From an uncultured Alphaproteobacteria bacterium (GTDB taxonomy: Bacteria; Pseudomonadota; Alphaproteobacteria; Rhizobiales; Beijerinckiaceae), in the NCBI GenBank assembly GCA_937988775.1, contig CALKHP010000036.1, positions 1 to 64,000 of the forward strand: 64,000 nt of DNA, in the 5' to 3' direction. The stretch's first letter is position 1, and every line of letters starts with the position of its first letter. Below are positions 35,573 to 43,505 of this stretch, one piece after another. The notes under the pieces were generated by a model. It did no database searches, was not told where the DNA came from, and saw only the letters and a list, made by a program, of their open reading frames with translations. The position numbers and the translations under genes were made by a program.

Positions 35573-35602
35573 GGCGGGCGGGAGCGTGCGAAGCCGCCCG
35601 CC
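35573..35602 (+). terminator. perfect 9-bp GC hairpin between binding-protein and ATPase genes
   Basis: GGCGGGCGG (35573-35581) pairs with CCGCCCGCC (35594-35602) across a 12-nt loop. No T-run follows. Same placement as the hairpin at 3227-3256, consistent with retroregulation giving excess binding protein. Confidence 0.55.
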
Positions 35603-35642
35603 CATGCCGCGCGCTTCCAGGGAAAATGCATGAGATGAGTAG

Positions 35643-36464
35643 ATGACGCAGCACGGCGCCCCGGCGACATCCTCGTGCGAAACGGCGGTTCCGCTCGTGC
35701 GCATCGAGGCGCTGCATAAGCGATACGGGCATCTCGAAGTGCTCAAGGGCATCGATATCGATGTCGCGGCCGGCGAGAAAGTATCGATCATCGGGCCGAG
35801 CGGCTCGGGCAAGACGACGCTTCTGCGTTGCATCAACTATATCGAGAAACCGTCGGACGGCCAAATCTACATCGATGGCCAGCTGATCGGTCAAAAGCGC
35901 GCGGCGAAAGGCTATGGCGAGCTTCCCGACCGGGTTCTGGCGCGGCAGCGCTCGCAGATCGGCATGGTCTTCCAGCGCTTCAACCTGTTCCCGCATCTCA
36001 CCGTGCTGCAGAACATCCAGATCGGCCCGGTCAAGGTGTTGAAACAGCCGCCCGAGGCGGTGCGCGAGCATGCGCTCGACCTGCTGAACAAGGTCGGCCT
36101 CGCCGACAAGCGCGATGCCTATCCCGAAATGCTCTCCGGCGGCCAGCAGCAGCGCGTGGCGATCGCCCGTGCGCTGGCGATGCGGCCGCGCCTGATGCTG
36201 TTCGACGAGGCGACCTCGGCGCTTGATCCGGAGCTGGTCGGCGAGGTGCTCAACGTGATGGCGCAACTGGCGGCCGAGGGCATGACGATGATCATCGTCA
36301 CGCATGAAATGCAGTTCGCCGAGGAAATCTCCGACCGGGTGATCTTCATGGATGGCGGCAAGGTGGTGGAGCAGGGCGACCCCGCTCACATCTTCCACCG
36401 GCCGTGCCATGACCGGACGCGCAATTTCCTGCGCGCCATCCTGCGCAAGCAAGTGCTGCAATGA
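35643..36464 (+). CDS. polar amino-acid ABC transporter ATPase (GlnQ/HisP type)
   Basis: 273 aa. Walker A GPSGSGKT (51-58), Q-loop [10 protein letters not shown], signature LSGGQQQR, Walker [13 protein letters not shown] and the switch histidine in IIVTHEM are all intact. An insert around [20 protein letters not shown] follows the first beta domain, as in many rhizobial GlnQ proteins. ATG 35643 has no strong RBS. It energises the two permeases encoded next (ATGA overlap). It could also serve the ATPase-less transporter at 2313-4857, though that is inference. Confidence 0.92.
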   Translation: MTQHGAPATSSCETAVPLVRIEALHKRYGHLEVLKGIDIDVAAGEKVSIIGPSGSGKTTLLRCINYIEKPSDGQIYIDGQLIGQKRAAKGYGELPDRVLARQRSQIGMVFQRFNLFPHLTVLQNIQIGPVKVLKQPPEAVREHALDLLNKVGLADKRDAYPEMLSGGQQQRVAIARALAMRPRLMLFDEATSALDPELVGEVLNVMAQLAAEGMTMIIVTHEMQFAEEISDRVIFMDGGKVVEQGDPAHIFHRPCHDRTRNFLRAILRKQVLQ

Positions 36465-37132
36465 CGGATTGGGCGCGCACCTACGAGAATCTGCCGTATT
36501 TTCTCGATGCGCTCCTGACCGGCGCGGTGATGACGGCGATCGTCACCGCCGGCGGCTTCATCGTCTCGGTGCTGCTCGGGCTGGTGCTTGCCGGCTGCAA
36601 GACCTCGCGCTCGCGGCTCCTGAGGACGTTCGCCTATATCTATGTCGAAATCTTCAGGGCCGTGCCGGTGCTGACGCAGCTCTTCGTGATCTATTTCGGG
36701 CTCGGTTCGATCGGCATCAAGCTTGACCCGATCCCGGCCGCGATCATCGGCTTCGGCCTGAATGGCGGCGCCTACCTGACCGAGGTGTTCCGGGCCGGTA
36801 TCGCGGCGATCGATCGCGGGCAGAGCGAGGCGGCGATCGCCATCGGCATGACGCGCGGCATGGCCTTGCGCACGATCATCCTGCCGCAGACGGTGAGGGT
36901 CGTGCTGCCGCCGATCGCCAATTTCGCCATCGGCCTGCTCAAGGATACCTCGCTTGCCTCGGCCGTGGCTGCGCCGGAACTGAGCTTCCAGGCCCATATG
37001 CTCGCCGACCGCACCTTCCTGACCACGCAGATCTACCTGCTCGTGGCGCTGTTCTACCTGGCGATGAGCGTGCCCTTGTCATGGCTGTCGCGGCGGCTGG
37101 AGCGGCGCGCCTCACGCGGGGTGCGCGCATGA
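36461..37132 (+). CDS. polar amino-acid ABC transporter permease
   Basis: 223 aa His/Glu/Gln/Arg/opine-type permease. EAA-loop text [20 protein letters not shown] and [31 protein letters not shown] and the hydrophobic N-terminal segment [20 protein letters not shown] are typical. It starts inside the ATPase stop (ATGA) and its own stop overlaps the next permease start, giving a rigidly coupled ATPase-permease-permease set. Confidence 0.92.
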   Translation: MTDWARTYENLPYFLDALLTGAVMTAIVTAGGFIVSVLLGLVLAGCKTSRSRLLRTFAYIYVEIFRAVPVLTQLFVIYFGLGSIGIKLDPIPAAIIGFGLNGGAYLTEVFRAGIAAIDRGQSEAAIAIGMTRGMALRTIILPQTVRVVLPPIANFAIGLLKDTSLASAVAAPELSFQAHMLADRTFLTTQIYLLVALFYLAMSVPLSWLSRRLERRASRGVRA

Positions 37133-37821
37133 TCTCGCCGCGCATGCTTGCCCTGATCGGCGAATGGATGCCGCAATTGATCGAGGCGGCGGGCTATACG
37201 CTGAAAATGACCGTGCTGGCCTATATGCTGGGCGCGGTCATCGGGCTGGCGCTTGCCCTTGGCGGCATGGCGCGGCAGCGCTGGATCGTGATTTGCTGCC
37301 GCGGTTATATCGAGTTCGTGCGCGGCACGCCGACCCTGACCCAGCTTTTCCTGGTGTATTTCGGGCTGACCTCGTTCGGCATTGCCCTGCCGAGCTTCGA
37401 GGCCGCCGTGGTGACGCTCGGGCTGCATTACGCCGCCTATATGGCCGAAATTTATCGCTCCGGCATTTCGTCGGTGCATGGCGGCCAGCAGGAGGCGGCC
37501 CAGGCCATCGGCATGACGCGCGGCGAGGCGATGCGCTATATCATCCTGCCGCAATCGCTGCGGGTCATCCTGCCGCCGATGGCCAATTCGGCGATTTCGC
37601 TGCTCAAGGACACCTCCGTCGCCTCGCTGATCTCCGCGCCGGAGATCATGCTGCGCGCCAACGATCTGGCAAGCCAGTACTACATGCCGATGCAGCTCTA
37701 CCTGATCACCGGCGCGATGTATTTCGTGCTGGCATATCCGCTGTCGCTCGGTGTGCGCTATCTGGAATGGCTGACGAGCCGCGGCCATCGCAGCACCATT
37801 GCCGGCCCGGCCGCCGGATAG
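37129..37821 (+). CDS. polar amino-acid ABC transporter permease
   Basis: 230 aa second permease of the same transporter. Text: AAGYTLKMTVLAYMLGAVIG, FVRGTPTLTQLFLVYFGL, VHGGQQEAAQAIGMTRGEAM (EAA loop), LLKDTSVASLISAPEIML. I start it at ATG 37129, which overlaps the previous stop (ATGA); a longer frame to 37081 only adds residues from inside the preceding gene. Last gene of the operon, followed by a GC-rich 134-bp gap before ghrA. Confidence 0.9.
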   Translation: MISPRMLALIGEWMPQLIEAAGYTLKMTVLAYMLGAVIGLALALGGMARQRWIVICCRGYIEFVRGTPTLTQLFLVYFGLTSFGIALPSFEAAVVTLGLHYAAYMAEIYRSGISSVHGGQQEAAQAIGMTRGEAMRYIILPQSLRVILPPMANSAISLLKDTSVASLISAPEIMLRANDLASQYYMPMQLYLITGAMYFVLAYPLSLGVRYLEWLTSRGHRSTIAGPAAG

Positions 37822-37955
37822 GGCCGGGCGGCGAGATTTCCGGCAAGGCCGGAGCGCGCTTGCACGATGGCGGTTCGTCCTGTTCGATCATGCTAGGCTC
37901 CCAACAGCCGGCCTTGCCGCTTGTTCTCAAGGTCATATCCTCACACGGAAACCGC

Positions 37956-38876
37956 ATGACATTCCTAATCCTGTCCTACCCTGCCCGTGTCGCCACCTTC
38001 CGGCAGGTCTTTGCCCGCGATCTGCCCGAGGTCGGTTTCGCCGACGATGCCGGCGCCGTCGATGCGGCGGATGTGCGCTACCTGATGACATGGGTGCCTC
38101 CGGAAGACCTCGAGACGCGCTATCCGAACCTCGAATTGCTGTTCTCGACCGGCGCCGGCATCGACCAGTTTGCCACGATGCCGGCCGGCGCCAAGCTGGT
38201 TCGCATGGTCGAGGAGGGCGTGACATCGCTGGTGCGCGATTATGTCGTGATGGGCGTGCTGGGATTGCATCGCGATCTGCCGGCATATCTTGAGCAGCAG
38301 AAGCACAAGATCTGGAAAGTCGGCGATTTCGCCTGGGCCGACCAACGCCGCGTCGGCATCCTCGGCCTCGGCGAATTGGGCCTGGCCGTGGCGAACGCGC
38401 TCCGGCCGTTCGGCTTTCAGCTGTCGGGGTGGAGCCGCAGCCCGAAATCGATTGCCGGCGTTGCTTGCCACCACGGTGCCGATGGGCTCAGCGCCATGCT
38501 GGCGCAGACCGATATCCTGGTGTGCCTGCTGCCGCTGACCGCCGAGACGCGCCATATCCTGAATGCCACGCTGTTCGCGCGACTGCCGCGCGGTGCCGGG
38601 CTGGTCCAGGCCGGGCGTGGCGGCCATCTCGATCAGGACGCGCTGCTTGCCGCGCTCGATTCGGGACAACTGTCCGGCGCCTTCATCGACGTGACCGATC
38701 CCGAGCCGCTGCCGGCCGATCATCCGCTCTGGCATCAGCCGCGCGTTGTGTTGACGCCGCATATTGCCGGGCATACGCGCTCGGAAACGGCGGCTGCGGC
38801 GACGGTCGAGAATATCCGCCGCCACCTGAGCGGGCTGCCGCCGAAAGGGCTGGTCGAACCGGGGCGCGGCTATTGA
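37956..38876 (+). CDS. ghrA: glyoxylate/hydroxypyruvate reductase A (D-2-hydroxyacid dehydrogenase)
   Basis: 306 aa, E. coli GhrA is 312. The NAD(P)-binding motif VGILGLGELGLAVANAL is near 130-147, followed by SGWSRSPK, whose arginine pattern favours NADPH. Catalytic arginine in QAGRGGHLDQDALL, the acidic residue in DVTDPEPLPADHPLW and histidine in LTPHIAGHT are present. It reduces glyoxylate or hydroxypyruvate to the 2-hydroxyacid. Start ATG 37956 with CGGAAAC upstream. Stands between the ABC operon and a GNAT gene on the same strand. Confidence 0.87.
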   Translation: MTFLILSYPARVATFRQVFARDLPEVGFADDAGAVDAADVRYLMTWVPPEDLETRYPNLELLFSTGAGIDQFATMPAGAKLVRMVEEGVTSLVRDYVVMGVLGLHRDLPAYLEQQKHKIWKVGDFAWADQRRVGILGLGELGLAVANALRPFGFQLSGWSRSPKSIAGVACHHGADGLSAMLAQTDILVCLLPLTAETRHILNATLFARLPRGAGLVQAGRGGHLDQDALLAALDSGQLSGAFIDVTDPEPLPADHPLWHQPRVVLTPHIAGHTRSETAAAATVENIRRHLSGLPPKGLVEPGRGY

Positions 38877-38901
38877 CGGCACGCCGGCGCGCCCGGATTT
38901 G

Positions 38902-38916
38902 GCAGAAAATGCCGCA
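38902..38916 (+). promoter_or_regulatory. 15-bp box GCAGAAAATGCCGCA upstream of first GNAT gene
   Basis: This box lies 73 bp before the GNAT start at 38989. The same 15 bases occur exactly, in inverse orientation, at 41937-41951, and with two changes at 41898-41912, both in front of the paralogous GNAT and HAD genes. The core GCA-GAAAA-TGC is weakly palindromic with an A-rich centre, the style of Lrp/AsnC sites. Confidence 0.55.
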
Positions 38917-38988
38917 TCCGCCCCGCAGGCTGGCGCAAGCCTCTCCCGGTTCCATGGCAGGATCGGGTGCAATGGCAATGGGGTTTTC

Positions 38989-39840
38989 ATGCACAATGCT
39001 GCGATAGGAGCGGTGACGATCGTCGATCTGGCCGCCGGACATATTGGCGAGGCGCACCGGCTATCGCTGCAGGAGGCGTGGCCGCATCGCGTCGCGGACT
39101 GGGAATTCATGCTCGGTTTCAGCGAGGGCATTGGCGCGCTGTGCGACGGCAAGCTCGTCGGCACCGCGCTCCTCACGCCTTACGGTGCGACGGGAGCGAC
39201 CTGCAACATGATCATTGTCGATCCGTCGATGCGCGGCATTGGGCTTGGCCGCCGGTTGATGGAAACGGTGCTGGAGCGGGCAGGGGGACGCGAATGCCGG
39301 CTGACCGCCACGGCATCGGGCCTGCCGCTTTACGAAAAGCTCGGCTTCGCCGCTGCCGGCGAGATCAGCCAATATCAAGGCGTGGTCGCGCCGCTGGTTA
39401 TGCCGGACGGCGTTTCCGAAGCGGGACCGGGCGATCTCGCCGCGCTTATCGCATTGGATCGCGCGGCGATCGGGCTCGAGCGCGGCGCGTTGCTCGCGCG
39501 GCTGGCCGCCGAACGCCCTTTCCTCGTGCTGCGGGACGCTTCGGGGCTTCGCGGTTCTGTCTCCTGCCGGGCCTTCGGGCGCGGCGCGCTGGCGGGGCCG
39601 CTGGCGGCGCGCGATGACGAGGCGGCCGGCATGCTGTTCCAGGCGGCGCTCGCATCGCATGCCGGGCAGTTCCTGCGCGTCGATCTCACCGGCGCCGGAA
39701 TGCGCCATCGCGCCATGATCGCGGCGGCGGGGCTCGTCCATGTCGGCGGCGGCGTGGCGATGATCCGGCCGGGCACCACGCGGTGCCATGCTTCCGGCGA
39801 TGCCGAAATCCATGCGCTGGCGAGCCAGGCGCTGTGCTGA
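38989..39840 (+). CDS. GNAT-family N-acetyltransferase with two GNAT-like domains (paralog 1)
   Basis: 283 aa. The N-terminal GNAT domain (about 8-140) has the acetyl-CoA loop as MRGIGLGRRLMETVLERAG, followed by YEKLGFAAAGEIS. The C-terminal part (about 150-275, PGDLAALIALDRAAIGLERG and FRVDLTG-like text) resembles the second GNAT-like domain of YitH/Acetyltransf_18 proteins. The gene at 42075 is a paralog (shared HRLSL/HELSI, WPHR-DW, Y-KLGF, Y-QG positions). ATG 38989 follows GGGG at about 5 nt. Substrate unknown; its neighbours suggest an amine or amino acid. Confidence 0.8.
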   Translation: MHNAAIGAVTIVDLAAGHIGEAHRLSLQEAWPHRVADWEFMLGFSEGIGALCDGKLVGTALLTPYGATGATCNMIIVDPSMRGIGLGRRLMETVLERAGGRECRLTATASGLPLYEKLGFAAAGEISQYQGVVAPLVMPDGVSEAGPGDLAALIALDRAAIGLERGALLARLAAERPFLVLRDASGLRGSVSCRAFGRGALAGPLAARDDEAAGMLFQAALASHAGQFLRVDLTGAGMRHRAMIAAAGLVHVGGGVAMIRPGTTRCHASGDAEIHALASQALC

Positions 39841-39847
39841 AGTCGGT

Positions 39848-41125
39848 TCAGCGGAGACGGTCGAGCGCCTTGTACCAGGCGCCGACGAGGGGCAGGAACC
39901 AGGGCTTGCCGAAATGCCCCGGCACGGCATCCCAGGCGAGCCCGTCCCAGGGGTTGCGGTTGGCCCGGCCGGTCATCAGATCGGCCATGATCTCACCCAT
40001 ATGGCTGGCGATCTGCGCGCCGTGGCCCGAATATCCCATGGCGAAATACAGCCCGTCCGCCTCGCCGGCGCGCGGATAGCGGTCGCGCGTCATGTCGACC
40101 AGCCCGCCCCAGCAGTAATCGATTGCCGCATCGGCCAGATGCGGAAAGACCTCGATCATGCCGTGGCGCAGGATGGCGCCGGATTTTGCGTCCGAGCGCT
40201 GGTCGGACGTGGCCGAGAAGCGCGCCCGTCCGCCCCAGAGCAGCCGGTCATCGGGCGCGATGCGGAAATAATTGCCGATATTCTTGGTGTTGACATAGGT
40301 GCGCCTGCCCGGAACCGTCGCGGCGATTTCGGCGGCGGTCAGGGGGCGGGTGGCGATGAGGAAGCTGCCGACCGGGACGATGCGGCGCCGGAACCACGGA
40401 AAGGCCGGGCCGGTATAGGCGCCCGTCGCCAGCAGCACCTTGCCCGCGGTGACGTGGCCGCGCGGCGTGACCAGCCGCCAGCCGGCGCCGTCGCGCTCGC
40501 GCGCGGTGACGGGCGCATGCTCGTGGATCGTCGCGCCATGCCGGGCCGCCGCGCTGCCGAGGCCGCGAACGAAGCGGCCCATATGCATCATGGCGCTCTT
40601 CTTGTGCAGCACGCCGCCATGATAGGCGTCGGAGCACACCTCGTTCGCCAGCTCGGACCGGTCGAGCAGCGCGGTGTCGGGATCGACGCTGCGGTTCAGC
40701 GCCGCGAAATTGCGCGCCAGCCCTTGGAAATGCGCCGGTTTCGAAGCCAGTTTCAGCTTGCCCGAACGGCGGAAATCGCAGGCGATGCCCTCTTCGGCGA
40801 TGATGCGCTCGACCGTTGCGATGCCGTCGTCGAAGGCGCGATAGATCGCCCGCGCCTTATCGGCGCCGAAGGTCTCGCAAGCCTGGAGATAGCTGTGCGC
40901 GATGCCGTTGTTGAGGTGGCCGCCATTGCGCCCCGAAGCGCCGAACCCCACGGTTTCCGCCTCGAGCACCACGACGGAGCGGCTTTCGCGCGCGAGCTTG
41001 CGCGCCGCGCCGAGGCCGGTGAAACCCGCGCCGATCACCGCGATATCATAGGCCCCGGAGACGGGGCCGGATGCCGCCGCGGTGAAGGCGGGCGCGGTGT
41101 CGTGCCAGTAGGAAACATATTTCAT
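39848..41125 (-). CDS. FAD-dependent amine oxidoreductase (PuuB/gamma-glutamylputrescine oxidase-like)
   Basis: 425 aa DAO-superfamily flavoprotein. N-terminal SYWHDTAP is the PuuB-type opening, FAD motif GAGFTGLGAARKLA at 32-45, GASGRNGGHLNNGI at about 63-76 and the C-terminal YCWGGLVDMTRDRYPR and GLYFAMGYSGHGAQIA are all hallmarks of this group. It oxidises a primary/secondary amine to an aldehyde or ketone plus hydrogen peroxide. ATG 41125 lies 8 bp after the HAD stop, so the two form an operon. Convergent with the first GNAT gene (7 bp gap). Confidence 0.87.
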   Translation of the reverse strand: MKYVSYWHDTAPAFTAAASGPVSGAYDIAVIGAGFTGLGAARKLARESRSVVVLEAETVGFGASGRNGGHLNNGIAHSYLQACETFGADKARAIYRAFDDGIATVERIIAEEGIACDFRRSGKLKLASKPAHFQGLARNFAALNRSVDPDTALLDRSELANEVCSDAYHGGVLHKKSAMMHMGRFVRGLGSAAARHGATIHEHAPVTARERDGAGWRLVTPRGHVTAGKVLLATGAYTGPAFPWFRRRIVPVGSFLIATRPLTAAEIAATVPGRRTYVNTKNIGNYFRIAPDDRLLWGGRARFSATSDQRSDAKSGAILRHGMIEVFPHLADAAIDYCWGGLVDMTRDRYPRAGEADGLYFAMGYSGHGAQIASHMGEIMADLMTGRANRNPWDGLAWDAVPGHFGKPWFLPLVGAWYKALDRLR

Positions 41126-41133
41126 GCGATGCT

Positions 41134-41799
41134 TCAGAGTCCGAATACGGCCGGCAGGCCGGAGATATCCCTGATCTCGGTATAGTCATAGAATGGATTG
41201 GCCGGCTCGTGCCCGCGATTGACCCAGACCTTCGATTTGATGCCGAGATCATAGGCCGTCATCAGGTCGTAGCGGAACGAGGACGAGACATGGGTGATGT
41301 CCTCGGGGCCGCAGCCGAGCGTGTCGAGCATGTATTCGAAACCGTGCATCCGCGGCTTGTAGCTGCCGGTCTCCTCGGCGGTCAGCACGAGGTGGAACGG
41401 CGCGCCGAGCTTGTCGACATTGGCCATGATCTGGCTTTTCATGGCGTTGGACAGGATAACCAGCGGGATGTCCCGCGCCACCCTGGCCAGGCCGGCCGGC
41501 ACATCGGCATGCGGCCCCCAGGACGGCACCTCCTCATAGATGCGTTGCGCGTCCTGTGCGCGAAAGGCGATGCCGTGTTTCCTGCAACTGCGTGCGACGG
41601 CATTGTGGATGACCTCGCCATAAGGTTTCCAGGCGCCGAGGATCTCGTCGAGACGATAGGCGGAAAAGCTCTTGTTGAAGGCAGCCATCTCGGCTTCGTC
41701 AAGCGCGCCGCCATAGACGCGCCGTGCGGCGCCGGCCATGTCGAAATTGGTCAGCGTGCCGTAGCAGTCGAAGGTCACGAATTTCGGACGGAACGTCAT
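41134..41799 (-). CDS. HAD-superfamily hydrolase, type II haloacid dehalogenase-like
   Basis: 221 aa. Nucleophile Asp11 in FVTFDCYGTLTNFD (the DxYGT form of haloacid dehalogenases), the serine/asparagine motif ILSNAMKSQ, lysine in SYKPRMHGFEY and the acidic residue in SSSFRYDLMTAYDLG. It hydrolyses a C-halogen bond or, more likely here, a phosphate ester. ATG 41799 has AGGAT upstream; an extension to 41931 is not supported. It shares a divergent promoter region with the second GNAT gene, which contains two inverted 15-bp boxes. Confidence 0.85.
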   Translation of the reverse strand: MTFRPKFVTFDCYGTLTNFDMAGAARRVYGGALDEAEMAAFNKSFSAYRLDEILGAWKPYGEVIHNAVARSCRKHGIAFRAQDAQRIYEEVPSWGPHADVPAGLARVARDIPLVILSNAMKSQIMANVDKLGAPFHLVLTAEETGSYKPRMHGFEYMLDTLGCGPEDITHVSSSFRYDLMTAYDLGIKSKVWVNRGHEPANPFYDYTEIRDISGLPAVFGL

Positions 41800-41897
41800 G
41801 GCGGGATCCTGCGCTGGAACGTGAGGGAAGGGAACGCTCATTGCCGATGCTAGAACCGCGCGCAGGGCCGCGCGCGCCGCATTGCCCGGTGCCGGAA

Positions 41898-41951
41898 GCA
41901 GAAAACGCCGTATGGCCCGCCCGCTGCGCAAGCATGTGCGGCATTTTCTGC
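41898..41951. promoter_or_regulatory. inverted pair of 15-bp boxes between divergent HAD and GNAT genes
   Basis: GCAGAAAACGCCGTA (41898-41912) and TGCGGCATTTTCTGC (41937-41951) form a 15-bp inverted repeat with two mismatches, 24 bp apart (39 bp repeat period). The right copy equals the reverse complement of 38902-38916. The first copy is also followed by sequence like that after 38916, including GCGCAAGC (38933 and 41926), so the promoters were probably duplicated with the GNAT genes. Confidence 0.6.
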
Positions 41952-42074
41952 GGCGATGGTGCGTGCGAACGGCGCATCATTGCGCGGCCTGATGACGATA
42001 AGCGGCAACCGGCCTCGCGGGCCGGCAGATAATCGAGGCCAGCGCCCTCATGTCGCGCGGCGCAGGGAACGGGC

Positions 42075-42929
42075 ATGGCGACGAGGAAGATCGACAATTT
42101 CGAATTGCGGCTCGTGCCGATGGAGATGGCGCATATCCCGCGCCTGCATGAATTGTCGATCGCCGTGAACTGGCCGCACCGGCCCGAGGACTGGGCCGCC
42201 GCGCTGTCTCTCGGCCAGGGTGTGGTCGCCCTCGATGAAATCGACCGCCCGGTCAGTTCCGCCATGATCTTCCCGGTCGGAAAGGACATCGTGACGATCG
42301 CCATGGTGATTACCTCGCCCCGGTTGCAGGACCAGGGTGCGGCACGCTGGCTGATGGGCGAGATGCTGCGGCGCAGCAAGGGCAAGGTCCGGCGCCTCAA
42401 TGCCACCAAGGCGGCCTACCGGCTCTATGTTTCCCTCGGCTTCCAGCCCGTGACGGAGATTTATCAGCATCAGGGTATCGCGCACGCCGTGAGTGGCCAA
42501 GACGGGCGGGTCCGGCGGCTCGAGCGCACCGACCGGGACAACATCCTCGATGCCGACCTGAGGGCCTACGGGTCCGACCGCAGGCATGTCATCGACCATT
42601 TCCTGGCGATGTCGGAAGGGACGGTGCTCGAAACCGAGGGGCGTTTTGCCGGCTATGCGCTGTGCCATCGCTTCGGCCGGGGCCATGTGCTCGGCCCGGT
42701 GATCGCGGCGTGCGAGGACGACGCCGTCGCGCTGATCCGGCCGCTGATCGCCGCGCATCACGGCGCCTTCCTGCGCATGGATACGCCCAAGCCGGGAGGC
42801 CCGCTGCAGGGGGAACTCGCGGCGGCGGGGATGAGCCTTTTCGACACCGTCACGACGATGCAATCGGGCGCGACGGCGCCACCGTCCGGCGCGGCGATTT
42901 ACGGGCTTGCCGGCCATGCCTTCGGGTGA
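42075..42929 (+). CDS. GNAT-family N-acetyltransferase with two GNAT-like domains (paralog 2)
   Basis: 284 aa, same architecture and length as the gene at 38989. N-terminal GNAT domain with HELSIAVNWPHRPEDWAAAL, SPRLQDQGAARWLMGEMLRR and YVSLGFQPVTEIYQHQG; C-terminal GNAT-like domain (IDHFLAMSEGTVLETEGRFA, AHHGAFLRMDTP). The acetyl-CoA loop is degenerate (LQDQGAARWLM instead of RGxGxG), so activity may differ from paralog 1. ATG 42075 with AGGGAACGGGC upstream. Followed closely by an Lrp gene on the same strand. Confidence 0.8.
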   Translation: MATRKIDNFELRLVPMEMAHIPRLHELSIAVNWPHRPEDWAAALSLGQGVVALDEIDRPVSSAMIFPVGKDIVTIAMVITSPRLQDQGAARWLMGEMLRRSKGKVRRLNATKAAYRLYVSLGFQPVTEIYQHQGIAHAVSGQDGRVRRLERTDRDNILDADLRAYGSDRRHVIDHFLAMSEGTVLETEGRFAGYALCHRFGRGHVLGPVIAACEDDAVALIRPLIAAHHGAFLRMDTPKPGGPLQGELAAAGMSLFDTVTTMQSGATAPPSGAAIYGLAGHAFG

Positions 42930-43003
42930 AGCTGGCCGGGCGCAGGCGCTTGCGCTATCAGGTTATCCAGCTGTCGAAAGGCGTGCCACGATATGAGGCG
43001 GGC

Positions 43004-43492
43004 GTGAAGCTCGATCGGATCGATATCCGCATCCTGCATGAATTGCAGCGCAATGGCCGGCTGACCAATGTCGAGCTTGCCGAACTGGTGTATCTGTCGC
43101 CGAGCCCATGCCTGATGCGCGTCAAGAAATTGCAGCAGGCCGGCTATATTCTGGGCTATTCGGCCCATATCGATCTGGCGAAGCTCGGCGCGACCGTGAC
43201 GGTCTTCACCGAGGTCACGCTGAAGAAGCACCGCCAGCATGATTTTGCGTGTTTTCAGCAGGCGATCGAGAAGGTCGACGAGGCGATCGAATGCCATCTC
43301 ATCTCGGGCGGCTACGATTACCTGGTGAAATTCGTCACGGTGAGTATTTCCGCCTATCAGGAGTTGATGGAGCGCCTGACCGAGTCGGATATCGGCATCG
43401 ACAAGTATTTCAGCTTCGTGGTGATGAAGTCACCCGTGGTCAAGCACCACCTGCCGCTGAAGAAATTCTTCGCCGACCGGCATGATGGCTGA
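43004..43492 (+). CDS. Lrp/AsnC-family transcriptional regulator
   Basis: 162 aa. HTH in residues ~4-50 (LDRIDIRILHELQRNGRLTN, YLSPSPCLMRVKKLQQAG) and RAM ligand-binding domain (~65-150: VFTEVTLKKHRQHDFACFQQ, CHLISGGYDYLVKFV). GTG 43004 with GAGG upstream gives the normal Lrp N-terminus MKLDRIDI; a GTG at 42926 overlapping the GNAT stop is possible but adds 26 atypical residues. It is the likely binder of the three 15-bp boxes upstream of the GNAT and HAD genes and senses an amino acid. Confidence 0.9.
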   Translation: MKLDRIDIRILHELQRNGRLTNVELAELVYLSPSPCLMRVKKLQQAGYILGYSAHIDLAKLGATVTVFTEVTLKKHRQHDFACFQQAIEKVDEAIECHLISGGYDYLVKFVTVSISAYQELMERLTESDIGIDKYFSFVVMKSPVVKHHLPLKKFFADRHDG

Positions 43493-43505
43493 CGGGGGCG
43501 ATCAA

